A DNA stretch of 64,000 nt from Bacillus sp. X1(2014) (GTDB lineage: Bacteria; Bacillota; Bacilli; Bacillales_B; DSM-18226), in NCBI RefSeq assembly GCF_007678255.1, contig NZ_VEED01000010.1, positions 62,001 to 126,000 of the forward strand, read 5' to 3'. A model generated the notes under the pieces. It saw only the letters and a program-made list of their open reading frames with translations. It ran no database searches and was not told the origin of the DNA. A program made the position numbers and the translations under genes. Below, piece by piece: positions 1 to 10,009 of the stretch (its first letter is position 1; each line of letters starts with the position of its first letter).

Positions 1-918
1 TGGCTAAGAGTCAAGAAAAATAAAGGTGCTGTAGTCAGCATGGTTATCCTGGTTATCATGATTATCATGGCCTTTGTGGGACCAATGATTACGCCATATG
101 ACTATGATACGCAAAACACAAAACATAATAATTTGCCACCGCGAATTCAAGGTTTAGAGGATGTTCACTGGCTTCCTTTTGATGGAACTTTGTCAAGAAG
201 AGATGGTACAGTTTATAACGCTTATGAAGTTCGTAAGGTCGATGCCTATTATTGGTTCGGTACCGATAATTTAGGCCGAGATCAATTTGCACGTGTTTGG
301 AAAGGTACGCAAGTATCGTTATTCATCGCTTTTATGGCTGCGTTAATCGATATGGCTATTGGAGTTGCATATGGAGCCATCTCTGGTTATCTGGGTGGAC
401 GAATAGATAGCGTAATGCAGAGGATTATCGAGGTTATAGTGGGAATTCCGAACCTGATTGTTGTTGTTTTAATGATTCTCGTGTTAAAACCTGGTATTAT
501 CCCAATTATTATTGCCTTAACTATTACGGGATGGACTAGTATGGCTCGTGTGGTTCGTGCGCAAGTATTAAAATTTAAAGGTCAAGAATTTGTTCTTGCG
601 GCTAAAACTTTAGGTGCTTCAAATTCGTCTATCATTTTTAAACACATGATTCCAAATATGTTTGGAGTAATTATTATTAATACGATGTTTTCTATCCCGA
701 ATGCCATTTTCTTTGAAGCATTTTTAAGCTTTATCGGGTTAGGATTACAGGAACCTCATGCATCGCTTGGAACATTAGTAAATGCAGGATTTAAATCGAT
801 GATTGCTTTTCCTTATCAAATGATTATTCCTTCCATTATGATTGCGTTAATCATGGTATGCTTCAACCTTGTTGCAGACGGATTACGTGATGCGTTGGAT
901 CCAAAAATGCGTGATTAG
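1..918 (+). CDS. oppC: Oligopeptide ABC transporter permease OppC (5' end missing)
   Basis: Inner-membrane permease subunit of the Opp oligopeptide importer. The reading frame is open from base 1 and thirteen residues (WLRVKKN...) precede the first ATG at 40, so the true start lies before the window. Hydrophobic segments, a large outer loop between the first and second membrane segments (about residues 25-85 of the ATG form) and the cytoplasmic EAA-type loop (AKTLGAS near residue 188) are typical of OppC/DppC. The C-terminal DGLRDALDPK motif is also characteristic. It is followed after 17 bases by oppD and is part of an oppABCDF operon. Known role: uptake of peptides and signalling oligopeptides for competence and sporulation. 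Confidence 0.95.
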   Translation, partial: WLRVKKNKGAVVSMVILVIMIIMAFVGPMITPYDYDTQNTKHNNLPPRIQGLEDVHWLPFDGTLSRRDGTVYNAYEVRKVDAYYWFGTDNLGRDQFARVWKGTQVSLFIAFMAALIDMAIGVAYGAISGYLGGRIDSVMQRIIEVIVGIPNLIVVVLMILVLKPGIIPIIIALTITGWTSMARVVRAQVLKFKGQEFVLAAKTLGASNSSIIFKHMIPNMFGVIIINTMFSIPNAIFFEAFLSFIGLGLQEPHASLGTLVNAGFKSMIAFPYQMIIPSIMIALIMVCFNLVADGLRDALDPKMRD

Positions 919-935
919 AAGGCAGGTGGATGTAA

Positions 936-2030
936 ATGGATAAAATTTTAGAAGTAAAAGACTTAAATATATCGTTTCATACGTTTTCAGGTGAAGTTAA
1001 AGCTATCCGTGGCGTAAGTTTTGATTTATATAATGGTGAAACCTTAGCCATTGTAGGTGAATCTGGTTCAGGTAAATCCGTAACCACCAAATCTATCATG
1101 CGTTTACTTCCTGAGCATAATTCAGAAATAAAAGGCGGACAGATTCTATTTGATGGCAAGGATTTAACAAAATTAAAAGATAAAGACATGCAAAAAATCC
1201 GTGGGAAAGATATATCAATGATTTTCCAGGATCCAATGACGTCATTAAATCCAACCATGAAAATTGGCAACCAGATTATGGAACCGCTTATTAAACACCA
1301 AAACATGAGCAGACACGCTGCAAAGGAAAGAGCAATTGAATTATTAAAGCTAGTTGGTATTCCTAAGGCGGAGTTAAGAGTGGATCAGTATCCGCATCAG
1401 TTCTCTGGTGGTATGAGGCAAAGGGTTGTTATCGCTATTGCATTGGCATGTAACCCGAAAGTACTTATTGCTGATGAACCGACCACTGCACTTGATGTAA
1501 CCATTCAAGCGCAAATTCTTGAATTAATGAAGGATTTGCAAAAGAAAATTGATACATCTATTATCTTTATTACTCATGATCTTGGTGTGGTTGCAAATGT
1601 AGCCGATCGTGTTGCTGTTATGTACGGAGGAAAAATAGTTGAAATTGGGACTGCAGATGAGATTTTCTATAATCCAAAACATCCATATACATGGGGATTA
1701 ATTAGTTCGATGCCTGATATGGATACCCAAGATGATGAACTATTCTCTATTCCAGGAACACCACCAGATTTATTAGATCCACCAAAAGGGGATGCGTTTG
1801 CACCACGTAATCCATTTGTTATGAAAATAGATTTAGAGCAAGAACCACCATTCTTCAAAGTGTCGGATACGCATTATGCTGCAACATGGCTGCTCCATCC
1901 GGATGCACCAAAAGTTGAACCGCCAGCTGCTGTTTTAAGACGGCAAAATCAATTTTCTGGTAATGCGGATTTAGTCAAAATTGGAAAAACTGGTCAAGCA
2001 CCATTCCCTGAAAATAAGGAGGGGAAATAA
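936..2030 (+). CDS. oppD: Oligopeptide ABC transporter ATPase OppD
   Basis: Cytoplasmic ATPase that energises the Opp importer together with OppF. Walker A is GESGSGKS at residues 41-48, the signature is FSGGMRQR, and Walker B is LIADEPTTALD. A C-terminal oligopeptide-transporter extension with GTPPDLLDPP is present. Length 364 aa is normal for OppD. Start ATG has a GGCAGGTGG ribosome site. It sits between oppC and oppF, with oppF starting directly after its stop codon, so translation is probably coupled. Confidence 0.95.
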   Translation: MDKILEVKDLNISFHTFSGEVKAIRGVSFDLYNGETLAIVGESGSGKSVTTKSIMRLLPEHNSEIKGGQILFDGKDLTKLKDKDMQKIRGKDISMIFQDPMTSLNPTMKIGNQIMEPLIKHQNMSRHAAKERAIELLKLVGIPKAELRVDQYPHQFSGGMRQRVVIAIALACNPKVLIADEPTTALDVTIQAQILELMKDLQKKIDTSIIFITHDLGVVANVADRVAVMYGGKIVEIGTADEIFYNPKHPYTWGLISSMPDMDTQDDELFSIPGTPPDLLDPPKGDAFAPRNPFVMKIDLEQEPPFFKVSDTHYAATWLLHPDAPKVEPPAAVLRRQNQFSGNADLVKIGKTGQAPFPENKEGK

Positions 2031-2969
2031 ATGGCTGAAAAAGAAAAATTACTTGAGATCAAAAATCTCAAACAATATTTTAATGAAGGTAAAACAAATG
2101 AAGTAAAAGCTGTTGATAATGTATCCTTTGATATTTATAAAGGTGAAGTAATGGGCCTTGTGGGTGAGTCAGGCTGTGGTAAATCCACAACAGGACGTAC
2201 AATTATTCGTTTGTATGATGCTACTGGCGGAGAAGTTTTATACGATGGAGTAAATGTTCATGGAAAAAAGTCAAAAAAGCAATTAAAAGATTTCAACCGA
2301 AAAATGCAAATGATCTTCCAAGACCCTTATGCATCTTTAAATCCTAGATTAAAAATAGCAGATGTTATTGCCGAGGGAATTGATATTCATGGTTTAGCAA
2401 AGTCTAGGGAAGACCGAATGGAGCAGGTGTATGAGCTCCTAGAAACCGTTGGCTTAAATAGAGAGCATGCAAACCGATATCCACATGAATTTAGTGGCGG
2501 TCAGCGTCAACGGATTGGAATTGCACGTGCTCTTGCTGTTCAACCTGAATTTATTATTGCGGATGAACCGATTTCCGCATTGGATGTTTCTATCCAAGCT
2601 CAGGTAGTTAACTTAATGAGAAAACTGCAAAAAGAGAAAAGTTTGACCTACCTGTTTATTGCTCATGATCTTTCAATGGTTAAATATATTAGTGATCGGA
2701 TCGGTGTTATGTATTTTGGTAAAATGGTGGAGCTTGCACCTGCGGATGAACTTTATAAAAACCCACTGCATCCGTATACACAATCACTTTTATCAGCAAT
2801 TCCTTCTCCAGATCCAATCAGTGAACGGACTCGTAAACGGAAGTCTTATGACCCGGCAAGTCATAACTACGAGCCGCATGAACCAGTGGAATTCAGAGAA
2901 GTTACACCAGGTCACTTTGTACTATGTTCTGAGAAAGAATTCAAACAATACCAAGTACAATCTAGATAA
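2031..2969 (+). CDS. oppF: Oligopeptide ABC transporter ATPase OppF
   Basis: Second ATPase of the Opp importer. Walker A GESGCGKS (about residues 45-52), signature FSGGQRQR, Walker B IIADEPISALD and the C-terminal peptide-transporter extension with ETHPGHF-like residues (VTPGHFVLC) are visible. Length 312 aa fits the family. The start ATG abuts the oppD stop and has a strong AAGGAGGGG site inside the end of oppD. It is the last gene of the operon; an intrinsic terminator follows eight bases after the stop. Confidence 0.95.
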   Translation: MAEKEKLLEIKNLKQYFNEGKTNEVKAVDNVSFDIYKGEVMGLVGESGCGKSTTGRTIIRLYDATGGEVLYDGVNVHGKKSKKQLKDFNRKMQMIFQDPYASLNPRLKIADVIAEGIDIHGLAKSREDRMEQVYELLETVGLNREHANRYPHEFSGGQRQRIGIARALAVQPEFIIADEPISALDVSIQAQVVNLMRKLQKEKSLTYLFIAHDLSMVKYISDRIGVMYFGKMVELAPADELYKNPLHPYTQSLLSAIPSPDPISERTRKRKSYDPASHNYEPHEPVEFREVTPGHFVLCSEKEFKQYQVQSR

Positions 2970-2976
2970 TAAAAAA

Positions 2977-3006
2977 AACGATCTCGCATCTGAGATCGTT
3001 TTTTCA
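2977..3006. terminator. Bidirectional intrinsic terminator after oppF
   Basis: Stem AACGATCTC / GAGATCGTT with a six-base loop, with A-run before and T-run after. It can serve oppF on the plus strand and the convergent small gene ending at 3023 on the minus strand. Confidence 0.85.
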
Positions 3007-3022
3007 AATGTTAACGGTATTC

Positions 3023-3208
3023 TTATTTCCGATTTCCCCCAACAGTTTTCCAACCAGTCTGGTATTTGGCACTTTCATCAACAAATTCACTCCGATTTTT
3101 CCCACCGAATACCTTTTCACCAAAACTGTTCGTAATCACACCCATTAAGGCTGTGATTCCTATAATTAATAAAGCAACAATCGTTAAATCAAATATGTAT
3201 GAGCCCAT
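3023..3208 (-). CDS. Small single-pass membrane protein, function unknown
   Basis: 61-residue protein with one strong hydrophobic segment at about residues 6-26 (FDLTIVALLIIGITALMGVI) and a polar, Gly/Lys-rich tail ending GWKTVGGNRK. I do not recognise a named family. It is a believable gene because the ATG is preceded by GGAGGGG at nine bases, a possible sigma-A promoter lies at 3277-3305, and it ends at a bidirectional terminator shared with oppF. The topology suggests an N-terminal membrane anchor with a cytoplasmic tail. No homology-based function can be given. Confidence 0.7.
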   Translation of the reverse strand: MGSYIFDLTIVALLIIGITALMGVITNSFGEKVFGGKNRSEFVDESAKYQTGWKTVGGNRK

Positions 3209-3780
3209 GGTAATAACCCCTCCATTAATTAGTTGCTTAGAATATTTGTGGTGCCAATTTAAATATCTCCTACTTTATTGTAAAAGACTTTACCGTTGAT
3301 TTAAAGAGGAAATTAAATTAAAGTGATAAGTTTTCAAAAATTAAATGAATGCGTTTTCATTTCGGATTTATAATTGAGAATACTATGAAGGTTTATTTTT
3401 CTTAGAAATAGGGTAACTCAATATTATAAGTAATTTATTTCATGAATACCCTTGCATTATCAATCATTGTTGACGAACATTATAACAGATGAATAAATAT
3501 GAGTGCAAAAATACAGATAAAATAATTAAAAAACATGAAACTTTTAGAATAATTATTCGTCTAATATAGTGTAAATGAAATTTTTGAATGTTTTGCTCTT
3601 ACAATATTTTTTGGAAAAAAGGATACCCTTTTAAGAAACAGTGGTGTATAATCAATGATATAAATTACTTATTTATAATTATTATTGAAATTGGTACTAC
3701 CTGATTATAACCAAATTGCTTGATTCAATATAACGGATATTAAATAACAGTCTCAAATAAAAGAGGAGTGTGAAGATCGG
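3209..3780. promoter_or_regulatory. Long AT-rich intergenic region carrying spx control signals
   Basis: No gene of convincing length. On the minus strand TTTAAA (3300-3305) and TACAAT (3277-3282) with 17-base spacing can drive the small membrane gene. On the plus strand there is a TATAAT at 3647-3652 with a poor -35, and TTGCTT (3716-3721) with TATTAA (3738-3743) 16 bases apart close to spx. B. subtilis spx is known to have several promoters and PerR/YodB control; a specific operator is not clear here. Confidence 0.4.
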
Positions 3781-4176
3781 ATGGTAACACTATACACTTC
3801 ACCAAGTTGTACATCATGCAGAAAAGCAAAATCATGGTTAGAAGAACATGAAATCCCATACACAGAGAGAAATATTTTTTCAGAACCATTAACCATGGAA
3901 GAGATTAAAGAGATTCTTCGAATGACCGAGGATGGTACAGATGAAATTATTTCTACAAGGTCAAAAACATTTCAAAAATTAGACGTTAACCTAGATGCAA
4001 TGCCGTTACAAGATCTATTTGGTTTAATCAAAGAAAATCCAGGGCTATTACGCCGCCCGATTATCATTGATGAAAAACGATTACAGGTTGGGTATAACGA
4101 GGATGAAATCAGACGATTCCTTCCAAGAAGAGTTAGAACATTCCAGCTGCGTGAAGCACAGCGAATGGTTAATTAG
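3781..4176 (+). CDS. spx: Redox-responsive global regulator Spx
   Basis: ArsC-like transcription regulator that binds the RNA polymerase alpha C-terminal domain and switches on the disulfide-stress regulon. The N-terminal redox switch C10-T-S-C13 is intact, and the 131-residue length and RRPIIID segment match Spx of Bacillus. Start ATG follows AGAGGAG. In the cell Spx is degraded by ClpXP with the adaptor SpxH, whose gene lies at 10524-11387 in this window. An intrinsic terminator follows. Confidence 0.97.
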   Translation: MVTLYTSPSCTSCRKAKSWLEEHEIPYTERNIFSEPLTMEEIKEILRMTEDGTDEIISTRSKTFQKLDVNLDAMPLQDLFGLIKENPGLLRRPIIIDEKRLQVGYNEDEIRRFLPRRVRTFQLREAQRMVN

Positions 4177-4182
4177 ATAAAT

Positions 4183-4209
4183 AGGCCTTCAAATAGGAGG
4201 TCTTTTTTT
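4183..4209 (+). terminator. Intrinsic terminator after spx
   Basis: AGGCCTTC / GGAGGTCT stem with wobble pairs, loop AAATA, followed by seven T. Confidence 0.75.
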
Positions 4210-4234
4210 GTATATAAAAATTATATGATTTCAT

Positions 4235-4263
4235 TTGTAGTTTTGTTGCCACTTTGCTACAAT
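4235..4263 (+). promoter_or_regulatory. Putative sigma-A promoter of mecA
   Basis: TTGTAG at 4235-4240 and TACAAT at 4258-4263 with a 17-base spacer, about 220 bases upstream of mecA. The long leader up to 4481 holds no clear riboswitch; the ribosome site GGAAGGGAGAGG is at 4465-4476. Confidence 0.45.
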
Positions 4264-4481
4264 AAAATGAATATCCAACTGTTATTCATTAGGCATTATC
4301 ACGGTTTATAGATTTTAGCCTTTTTTATTTCCCTTATTAGTACTTTTATCATAAAATAAAGTACACGAGTATTTACTTTTTGCCCTATGAGAATCTTTGT
4401 GGATTTAAGTAAATGCTAAGGCAGTATCTGCTTGGGGGTATTTTGTCCCTTCAATCTGGAAAACGGAAGGGAGAGGTTTAG

Positions 4482-5153
4482 ATGGAGATTGAACGTATTA
4501 ATGAAAATACAGTAAAATTTTACATTTCATATGGTGATATAGAAGAACGAGGCTTTGACCGTGAAGAAATCTGGTACAATCGGGAACGAAGTGAAGAACT
4601 CTTTTGGGAAATGATGGATGAAGTTCATGATGAAGAAGAGTTTGTGATTGAAGGTCCTCTTTGGATCCAAGTTCAAGCGCTTGATAAAGGTTTAGAAATC
4701 CTTGTTACTAAAGCACAACTATCAAAGGATGGTCAAAAGTTTGAATTACCTATTCCAAATGACAAACTAAAAGATCTGCCAGTTGATGAGCAAATTGATG
4801 AGATTCTTGATCATCATTTTAATCCGAATCATTCAGATGAGGAAGATATATTACTTGAGGAAGAAACATTAGAATTTCTCATTGGTTTTAAAGATTTTGA
4901 GGATGTCATTAGTTTATCCAATCGGGCAGGTTTAGATGATTTAGTGACAAAGCTTTATCATTTTGAAGGGAAATATTATCTATTTACAGAATTTCCTGAA
5001 GACTTATTTGAAGAAGATGAAATTGATGATATTTTAAGTATTTTGCTTGAATACGGATTTGAGACACAACTTACGATCCATCGAATTCAAGAATATGGAA
5101 AAGAGATAATTTCTGAAAATGTTTTTGCTGAAATACGCAAACATTTTCGCTAA
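4482..5153 (+). CDS. mecA: ClpC adaptor protein MecA
   Basis: Adaptor that delivers ComK and other substrates to the ClpCP protease and helps assemble the ClpC hexamer. The 223-residue protein has the N-terminal substrate-binding domain (begins MEIERINENTVKFYISY), an acidic linker with DEEDILLEEE near residues 125-137 and a C-terminal ClpC-binding domain. Length and order match B. subtilis MecA (218 aa). It lies between spx and a cardiolipin synthase gene and is ended by its own terminator. Confidence 0.96.
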   Translation: MEIERINENTVKFYISYGDIEERGFDREEIWYNRERSEELFWEMMDEVHDEEEFVIEGPLWIQVQALDKGLEILVTKAQLSKDGQKFELPIPNDKLKDLPVDEQIDEILDHHFNPNHSDEEDILLEEETLEFLIGFKDFEDVISLSNRAGLDDLVTKLYHFEGKYYLFTEFPEDLFEEDEIDDILSILLEYGFETQLTIHRIQEYGKEIISENVFAEIRKHFR

Positions 5154-5160
5154 CTAATGT

Positions 5161-5190
5161 ACCGATTTCATTATTGAAATCGGTATTTTT
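5161..5190 (+). terminator. Intrinsic terminator after mecA
   Basis: Perfect stem ACCGATTTCA / TGAAATCGGT with loop TTAT, followed by ATTTTT. Confidence 0.85.
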
Positions 5191-5223
5191 AGCATTAATT
5201 ATTTTGGAAATAAATTCTGGCAG

Positions 5224-6744
5224 GTGAGAACGCTGAAAAACACAGTAAGGGTTATTTTATATTTGCTTCTATTATCCGTACTATGGTTTTTCTTTAAGGA
5301 TCGTTTAGCTAGTGGAATATTCGGTATCCTAAGTGTACTTGTTACACTGTCGGTCATATTCATAGCCCTTGTAATTTTCCTTGAAAACCGTCATCCAACA
5401 CAAACGATTACATGGTTAGTGGTCTTAGGCAGTTTCCCATTAGTTGGTTTTATTTTTTACCTCCTGTTTGGAAGAAATTATCGTAAGGAAAAGATGTTTA
5501 GAAAAAAATATTTCTTAGATAAACAAGCTTTTTTGACCGTTGAGGGGGAAGAAGATCCAAGAAATGATGAAAAACTTAGTTTAATGGGTGAACATCAAGG
5601 GAAATTATTTAACTTAGCTCAAAAGCTAGGGAATAGTCCTATCTCCTTTGACACAGCTACAAAAATATTAACAAACGGTGACGAAACTTTTCAGCAAATT
5701 ATAGAGCAATTAAAAAAGGCTAGACATCACATCCATCTGGAATATTATATTGTTCGTCACGATCATATTGGGCAGGAAATAAAAAATCTATTAATTGAGA
5801 AAGCCCATCAAGGTGTTAAGGTACGTTTTTTATATGACGCAGTAGGTTCTTGGCAACTTTCAAAATCTTATATTAATGAACTTAAAAATGAAGGGATTGA
5901 AATGGTCACGTTTGGACCTGTAAAACTCCCATTTTTAAATAATAAATTTAATTTCCGTAATCACCGTAAGATGATCATTATTGATGGAAATATTGGCTTT
6001 GTTGGCGGGCTAAATATTGGAGATGAATATCTGGGGAGAAATAAGCAGATAGGGTTTTGGCGTGATACCCATTTAATGCTTCGAGGAGAGGCAGTAAGAA
6101 CGTTGCAGTTAATATTTTTACAAGACTGGTATTATATGACCAGTCACAGTTTCTTAACTGCCGAATACCTATCACCTCAGATTGATGACGAAAGTCACGG
6201 TGGGGTGCAGCTCATTGCTGGAGGGCCGGATAATGAGTGGAGTGTGATTAAAAATATATTTTTCTCCATGATTGCAAGCGCGGAGAAATCAGTTTGGATT
6301 GCATCCCCTTATTTTATTCCTGATGAAGATATTTTTTCAGCCATAAAAGTAGCTGCACTTAGTGGCATTGATGTACGACTTCTTGTACCTAATAAACCAG
6401 ATAAACGGATTGTCTTTCACGCTTCCCGTTCATACTTTCCAGAACTTTTGGAAGCAGGGGTTAAGGTCTATGAATATGAGCGGGGATTTATGCACAGTAA
6501 GATTGTCATTGTTGATAATGAATTAGCCTCGATCGGGACATCAAATATGGATATGAGAAGTTTTCACTTGAATTTCGAAGTAAATGCTTTTTTATTCCGT
6601 ACAAATAGCACACAAAAGCTAGTTGAGGAATATTTAAATGACCTTGAATTTTCTAAACAATTGGATAAAGCAACCTTTGATGATAGACATCTTGGTTTTA
6701 AGGTACTTGAATCGACGGCAAGACTACTCTCGCCATTACTCTAA
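5224..6744 (+). CDS. cls: Cardiolipin synthase
   Basis: Membrane phospholipase-D-family enzyme that joins two phosphatidylglycerols to cardiolipin and glycerol. Three hydrophobic segments occupy about residues 8-80. Two HKD motifs are intact: H247-x-K249-x4-D254 (HRKMIIID) and H424-x-K426-x4-D431 (HSKIVIVD). Length 506 aa is typical. The GTG start at 5224 is the only near-upstream start with a complete first membrane segment, but its ribosome site is weak; an AGGTGAG overlapping the GTG could instead serve a start a few codons later. It is monocistronic with a terminator. Confidence 0.93.
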   Translation: MRTLKNTVRVILYLLLLSVLWFFFKDRLASGIFGILSVLVTLSVIFIALVIFLENRHPTQTITWLVVLGSFPLVGFIFYLLFGRNYRKEKMFRKKYFLDKQAFLTVEGEEDPRNDEKLSLMGEHQGKLFNLAQKLGNSPISFDTATKILTNGDETFQQIIEQLKKARHHIHLEYYIVRHDHIGQEIKNLLIEKAHQGVKVRFLYDAVGSWQLSKSYINELKNEGIEMVTFGPVKLPFLNNKFNFRNHRKMIIIDGNIGFVGGLNIGDEYLGRNKQIGFWRDTHLMLRGEAVRTLQLIFLQDWYYMTSHSFLTAEYLSPQIDDESHGGVQLIAGGPDNEWSVIKNIFFSMIASAEKSVWIASPYFIPDEDIFSAIKVAALSGIDVRLLVPNKPDKRIVFHASRSYFPELLEAGVKVYEYERGFMHSKIVIVDNELASIGTSNMDMRSFHLNFEVNAFLFRTNSTQKLVEEYLNDLEFSKQLDKATFDDRHLGFKVLESTARLLSPLL

Positions 6745-6756
6745 ACTTATAAAAAA

Positions 6757-6782
6757 ACTCGTCAAATAGACGAGTTTTTTTT
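6757..6782 (+). terminator. Intrinsic terminator after cls
   Basis: ACTCGTC / GACGAGT stem, loop AAATA, then eight T. Confidence 0.9.
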
Positions 6783-6845
6783 ATGCTTTAAAAGGTTTTT
6801 ATCGAAATTTGACGAATTAACATAGTGAAAGGAGGAGTGAATTAA

Positions 6846-8042
6846 TTGCTAACGGCTCAAACAAAAATGGGTGTATCTATCTGTCTCGGCCTAGATTACA
6901 AAAAAGATACTCTTTTAGAACTTCGCAGTAAAGAAGAATTTTTTTGCCCTATCTGCGGGGAAAGCGTTTTACTCAAATTAGGGAATCAGCGCATTTTTCA
7001 TTTTGCCCATAAGCAAGGCGGAGTTTGTCATGATTTTTATGAAAATGAATCCATATACCACATGGAGGGTAAACGTCAACTCTATCAGTGGCTGGTGAAA
7101 CAAAATATCCCTTCAATATTGGAGTACTATGATAAGGAGATTCAGCAGCGACCTGACATAATGTTCAAGTTTAATGGCGAGAAATTTGCATTAGAGTATC
7201 AATGTTCAACGATTCCAGAAAGTATACTTATCAAAAGGACCAATTCATATCTTCAGAACGGTTATCATCCCATATGGATTATATCTAGCAACCAAATCCA
7301 TTCGAAGAGAAATAATATGGTTGCTTTATCCAACTTTCAATATCTATTTTTACGAACAACTTCTGCAGGTAAGTTTTATATACCATCATATTGCCCCGAA
7401 AAACAGCAAATTCACTTTATTGGATCCATTACCCCTTATTCAATAAAAAATGCCTTCGCCTATCATTCTTTTTACCCAATAAGGAAAATGGATATAAAAG
7501 ATTTATTAGAACCAAAAATCAACACTCAAATAGATTTTTCTAGTTGGAACAAGCAAATAGAAAAATTTCTTCTTAATTGGACCCTCCATCCTAGTAAACA
7601 GCATCATTCATTTCTTCATGAGATCTATAACAGAAACCTTAATCTCTTCCTATTACCGGCAGAAATTGGCCTTCCAATCCCTCATTCGCTAGTCATTCAA
7701 ACTTCACCGATTATTTGGCAAACCTATTTATTTATTGATTGTATAGACAACAAAAATATTGGTGATTTAATAACCTTGCAGGAATTATCTTTCCATTTCA
7801 ATAAAAGGATTCGTAGAAAAGAAATAGTCTTAAGAAATTTGCCACTAGTTAAAACAGGGACATCATTATCTGCCATACTTGACTATCTTTTATTGTTAGA
7901 GCAATTGGGTATCTTTACGAAAATGGGAGAAACCACATTTCAAGTGAAACGAAAAATATTTATTCCTAGGACAAATCGAGAAAAAGAAGAAGCGAAGGTT
8001 TTATTTTTTCAAAAATATCAGCGTTTCCTATCGAATATATAA
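6846..8042 (+). CDS. coiA: CoiA-like competence protein, predicted nuclease
   Basis: Homologue of CoiA (B. subtilis YjbF), a factor needed in transformation and carrying a restriction-enzyme-like fold. An N-terminal zinc-ribbon-like part has C34-P-I-C37 and H52-F-A-H55; the central segment has the PD-(D/E)xK pattern D104 ... E117-Y-Q119. The C-terminal half is variable. Starts at TTG with a very strong GAAAGGAGGAGTG site eight bases upstream. It sits immediately before pepF, as in B. subtilis. Length 398 aa is near the family norm. A ComK box could not be confirmed. Confidence 0.88.
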   Translation: MLTAQTKMGVSICLGLDYKKDTLLELRSKEEFFCPICGESVLLKLGNQRIFHFAHKQGGVCHDFYENESIYHMEGKRQLYQWLVKQNIPSILEYYDKEIQQRPDIMFKFNGEKFALEYQCSTIPESILIKRTNSYLQNGYHPIWIISSNQIHSKRNNMVALSNFQYLFLRTTSAGKFYIPSYCPEKQQIHFIGSITPYSIKNAFAYHSFYPIRKMDIKDLLEPKINTQIDFSSWNKQIEKFLLNWTLHPSKQHHSFLHEIYNRNLNLFLLPAEIGLPIPHSLVIQTSPIIWQTYLFIDCIDNKNIGDLITLQELSFHFNKRIRRKEIVLRNLPLVKTGTSLSAILDYLLLLEQLGIFTKMGETTFQVKRKIFIPRTNREKEEAKVLFFQKYQRFLSNI

Positions 8043-8183
8043 ATGAAAACAAACAGAAGGGCATACTATATAGAGGTGTAAATAGTTTCCTTTCTGTTAA
8101 TTGAAAAAGGAAATTGGAAAGATAAGGAGAATACTATGTAATAAGCTTTCTATCACAGGTATGAATAGAATGGAGGATGAAGG

Positions 8184-10007
8184 ATGGCAAATGAAACAGC
8201 AACAAAATCACTGCCAGCAAGAAGTGAGATCCCTGAACAAGATACATGGAAATTAGAAGATATTTTTGCAAATGATCAGGAATGGGAAAAGGAATTTCAA
8301 GAAGTAAAAAGCCAAATCCCAGGAATTAAAGAATTTGAAGGGAAATTAGGTGAAAGTGCAGAGACCCTTTATAAAGCGCTTCAATTCCAAGACAAATTGT
8401 TAGAACGAATTGGAAAGCTTTATACATATTCACATATGCGTTATGACCAAGACACAACAAACTCTTTTTATCAAGGCCTGGATGACAGAATGAAAAATAT
8501 GTATTCACAAGCAGCCAGCCAATTAGCTTTTATTGTCCCTGAAATTCTCTCATTGGACGAGAGCCAAGTAACCAGTTTCTTAAGTGAAAAAACAGAATTA
8601 AAGCTCTATGAGCATGCACTAGCCGAAATTAACCTGCAAAGACCACATGTCCTCACGGCAGAACAGGAAGCATTGCTAGCAGAAGCCAGCGAGGTGATGG
8701 ATGCTTCTAGTAATACGTTTGGGATGTTAAATAATGCAGACCTTGAATTTCCATCTATTAAAGATGAAAATGGTGCTGAAGTTGAAATTACTCATGGCCG
8801 CTATATTCGCTTTTTGGAAAGTGAGGACCCACGTGTAAGACATGACGCATTTAAAGCTGTATACAAGACATATGGTGATTTTAAAAATACTTTTTCAAGT
8901 ACATTAAGTGGTAATGTGAAAAAGGATAATTTTAATGCAAGAGTAAGAAAGTATGATTCAGCAAGACATGCTGCGCTTTCTTCGAACAATATCCCAGAAA
9001 GTGTGTACGATAACCTTGTAAACACGGTTACCGATAATCTTCATTTATTACATCGATATATAAAGCTTCGTAAAAAAGTCTTGGGTCTTGATGAACTTCA
9101 TATGTATGATCTGTTTACACCTCTTGTCAAAGATGTAAAAATGGAAATTAAGTACGAAGAAGCGAAGGACTTAGTCATTAAAGGGTTAGCTCCATTAGGC
9201 GAGGAATATGCGAAAATACTAACTGAAGGCTTTGAAAATCGCTGGGTCGATGTGCATGAAAATAAAGGCAAGCGGAGTGGTGCCTATTCATCAGGGGCAT
9301 ATGGGACACATCCATACATTTTAATGAACTGGCAGGATAATGTAAATAATTTATTTACACTTGCCCATGAATTTGGCCATTCCGTACACAGCTTCTATAC
9401 TCGAAAATCACAGCCGTATCCTTACGGGAATTATTCAATTTTCGTTGCCGAGGTGGCTTCGACCTGTAATGAAGCACTTTTAAACGACTATTTATTAAAA
9501 ACGATCGATGATGAACAAAAACGTATATACTTACTCAATCATTACCTAGAAGGCTTTAGAGGGACAGTGTTCCGTCAAACTATGTTTGCCGAGTTTGAAC
9601 ATATGATCCATCAAAAAGCACAAAACAACGAAGCCTTAACAGCAGATGCATTAACAGAAAGTTATTATGCATTAAATAAAAAATATTTTGGCGAAGAAGA
9701 TATTGTAATAGATGAGGAAATCGGATTGGAATGGGCGAGGATTCCTCATTTTTATTACAATTACTATGTTTATCAGTATGCAACGGGTTTTAGTGCAGCT
9801 ACAGCGCTAAGCAAGCAAATTTTAGAAGAGGGCGAACCAGCGGTAAAAAGGTATATTGACTTCCTAAGTGCAGGAAGTTCAGATTATCCGATTGAGGTGT
9901 TGAAAAAGGCTGGCGTCGATATGACTAGTGCAGAGCCAATAAAAAATGCTTGTAAGGTTTTTGAAGAAAAACTGAATGAATTAGAGCAATTATTAACACA
10001 AGCATAA
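8184..10007 (+). CDS. pepF: Oligoendopeptidase F
   Basis: Cytoplasmic M3-family zinc metallopeptidase that degrades short peptides. The zinc motif HEFGH is at residues 395-399 and the downstream glutamate lies in EVASTCNE. Length 607 aa matches PepF. ATG follows GGAGGATGAAGG. In Bacillus this gene (yjbG) lies between coiA and spxH, and the same order holds here. The gene ends facing a small minus-strand gene, with a strong hairpin between them. Confidence 0.95.
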   Translation: MANETATKSLPARSEIPEQDTWKLEDIFANDQEWEKEFQEVKSQIPGIKEFEGKLGESAETLYKALQFQDKLLERIGKLYTYSHMRYDQDTTNSFYQGLDDRMKNMYSQAASQLAFIVPEILSLDESQVTSFLSEKTELKLYEHALAEINLQRPHVLTAEQEALLAEASEVMDASSNTFGMLNNADLEFPSIKDENGAEVEITHGRYIRFLESEDPRVRHDAFKAVYKTYGDFKNTFSSTLSGNVKKDNFNARVRKYDSARHAALSSNNIPESVYDNLVNTVTDNLHLLHRYIKLRKKVLGLDELHMYDLFTPLVKDVKMEIKYEEAKDLVIKGLAPLGEEYAKILTEGFENRWVDVHENKGKRSGAYSSGAYGTHPYILMNWQDNVNNLFTLAHEFGHSVHSFYTRKSQPYPYGNYSIFVAEVASTCNEALLNDYLLKTIDDEQKRIYLLNHYLEGFRGTVFRQTMFAEFEHMIHQKAQNNEALTADALTESYYALNKKYFGEEDIVIDEEIGLEWARIPHFYYNYYVYQYATGFSAATALSKQILEEGEPAVKRYIDFLSAGSSDYPIEVLKKAGVDMTSAEPIKNACKVFEEKLNELEQLLTQA

Positions 10008-10009
10008 TG

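Noticed and set aside
2659..3135. Plus-strand open frame overlapping the end of oppF and the terminator
   Set aside because: It is out of frame with oppF, crosses a strong terminator and has no recognisable protein features.
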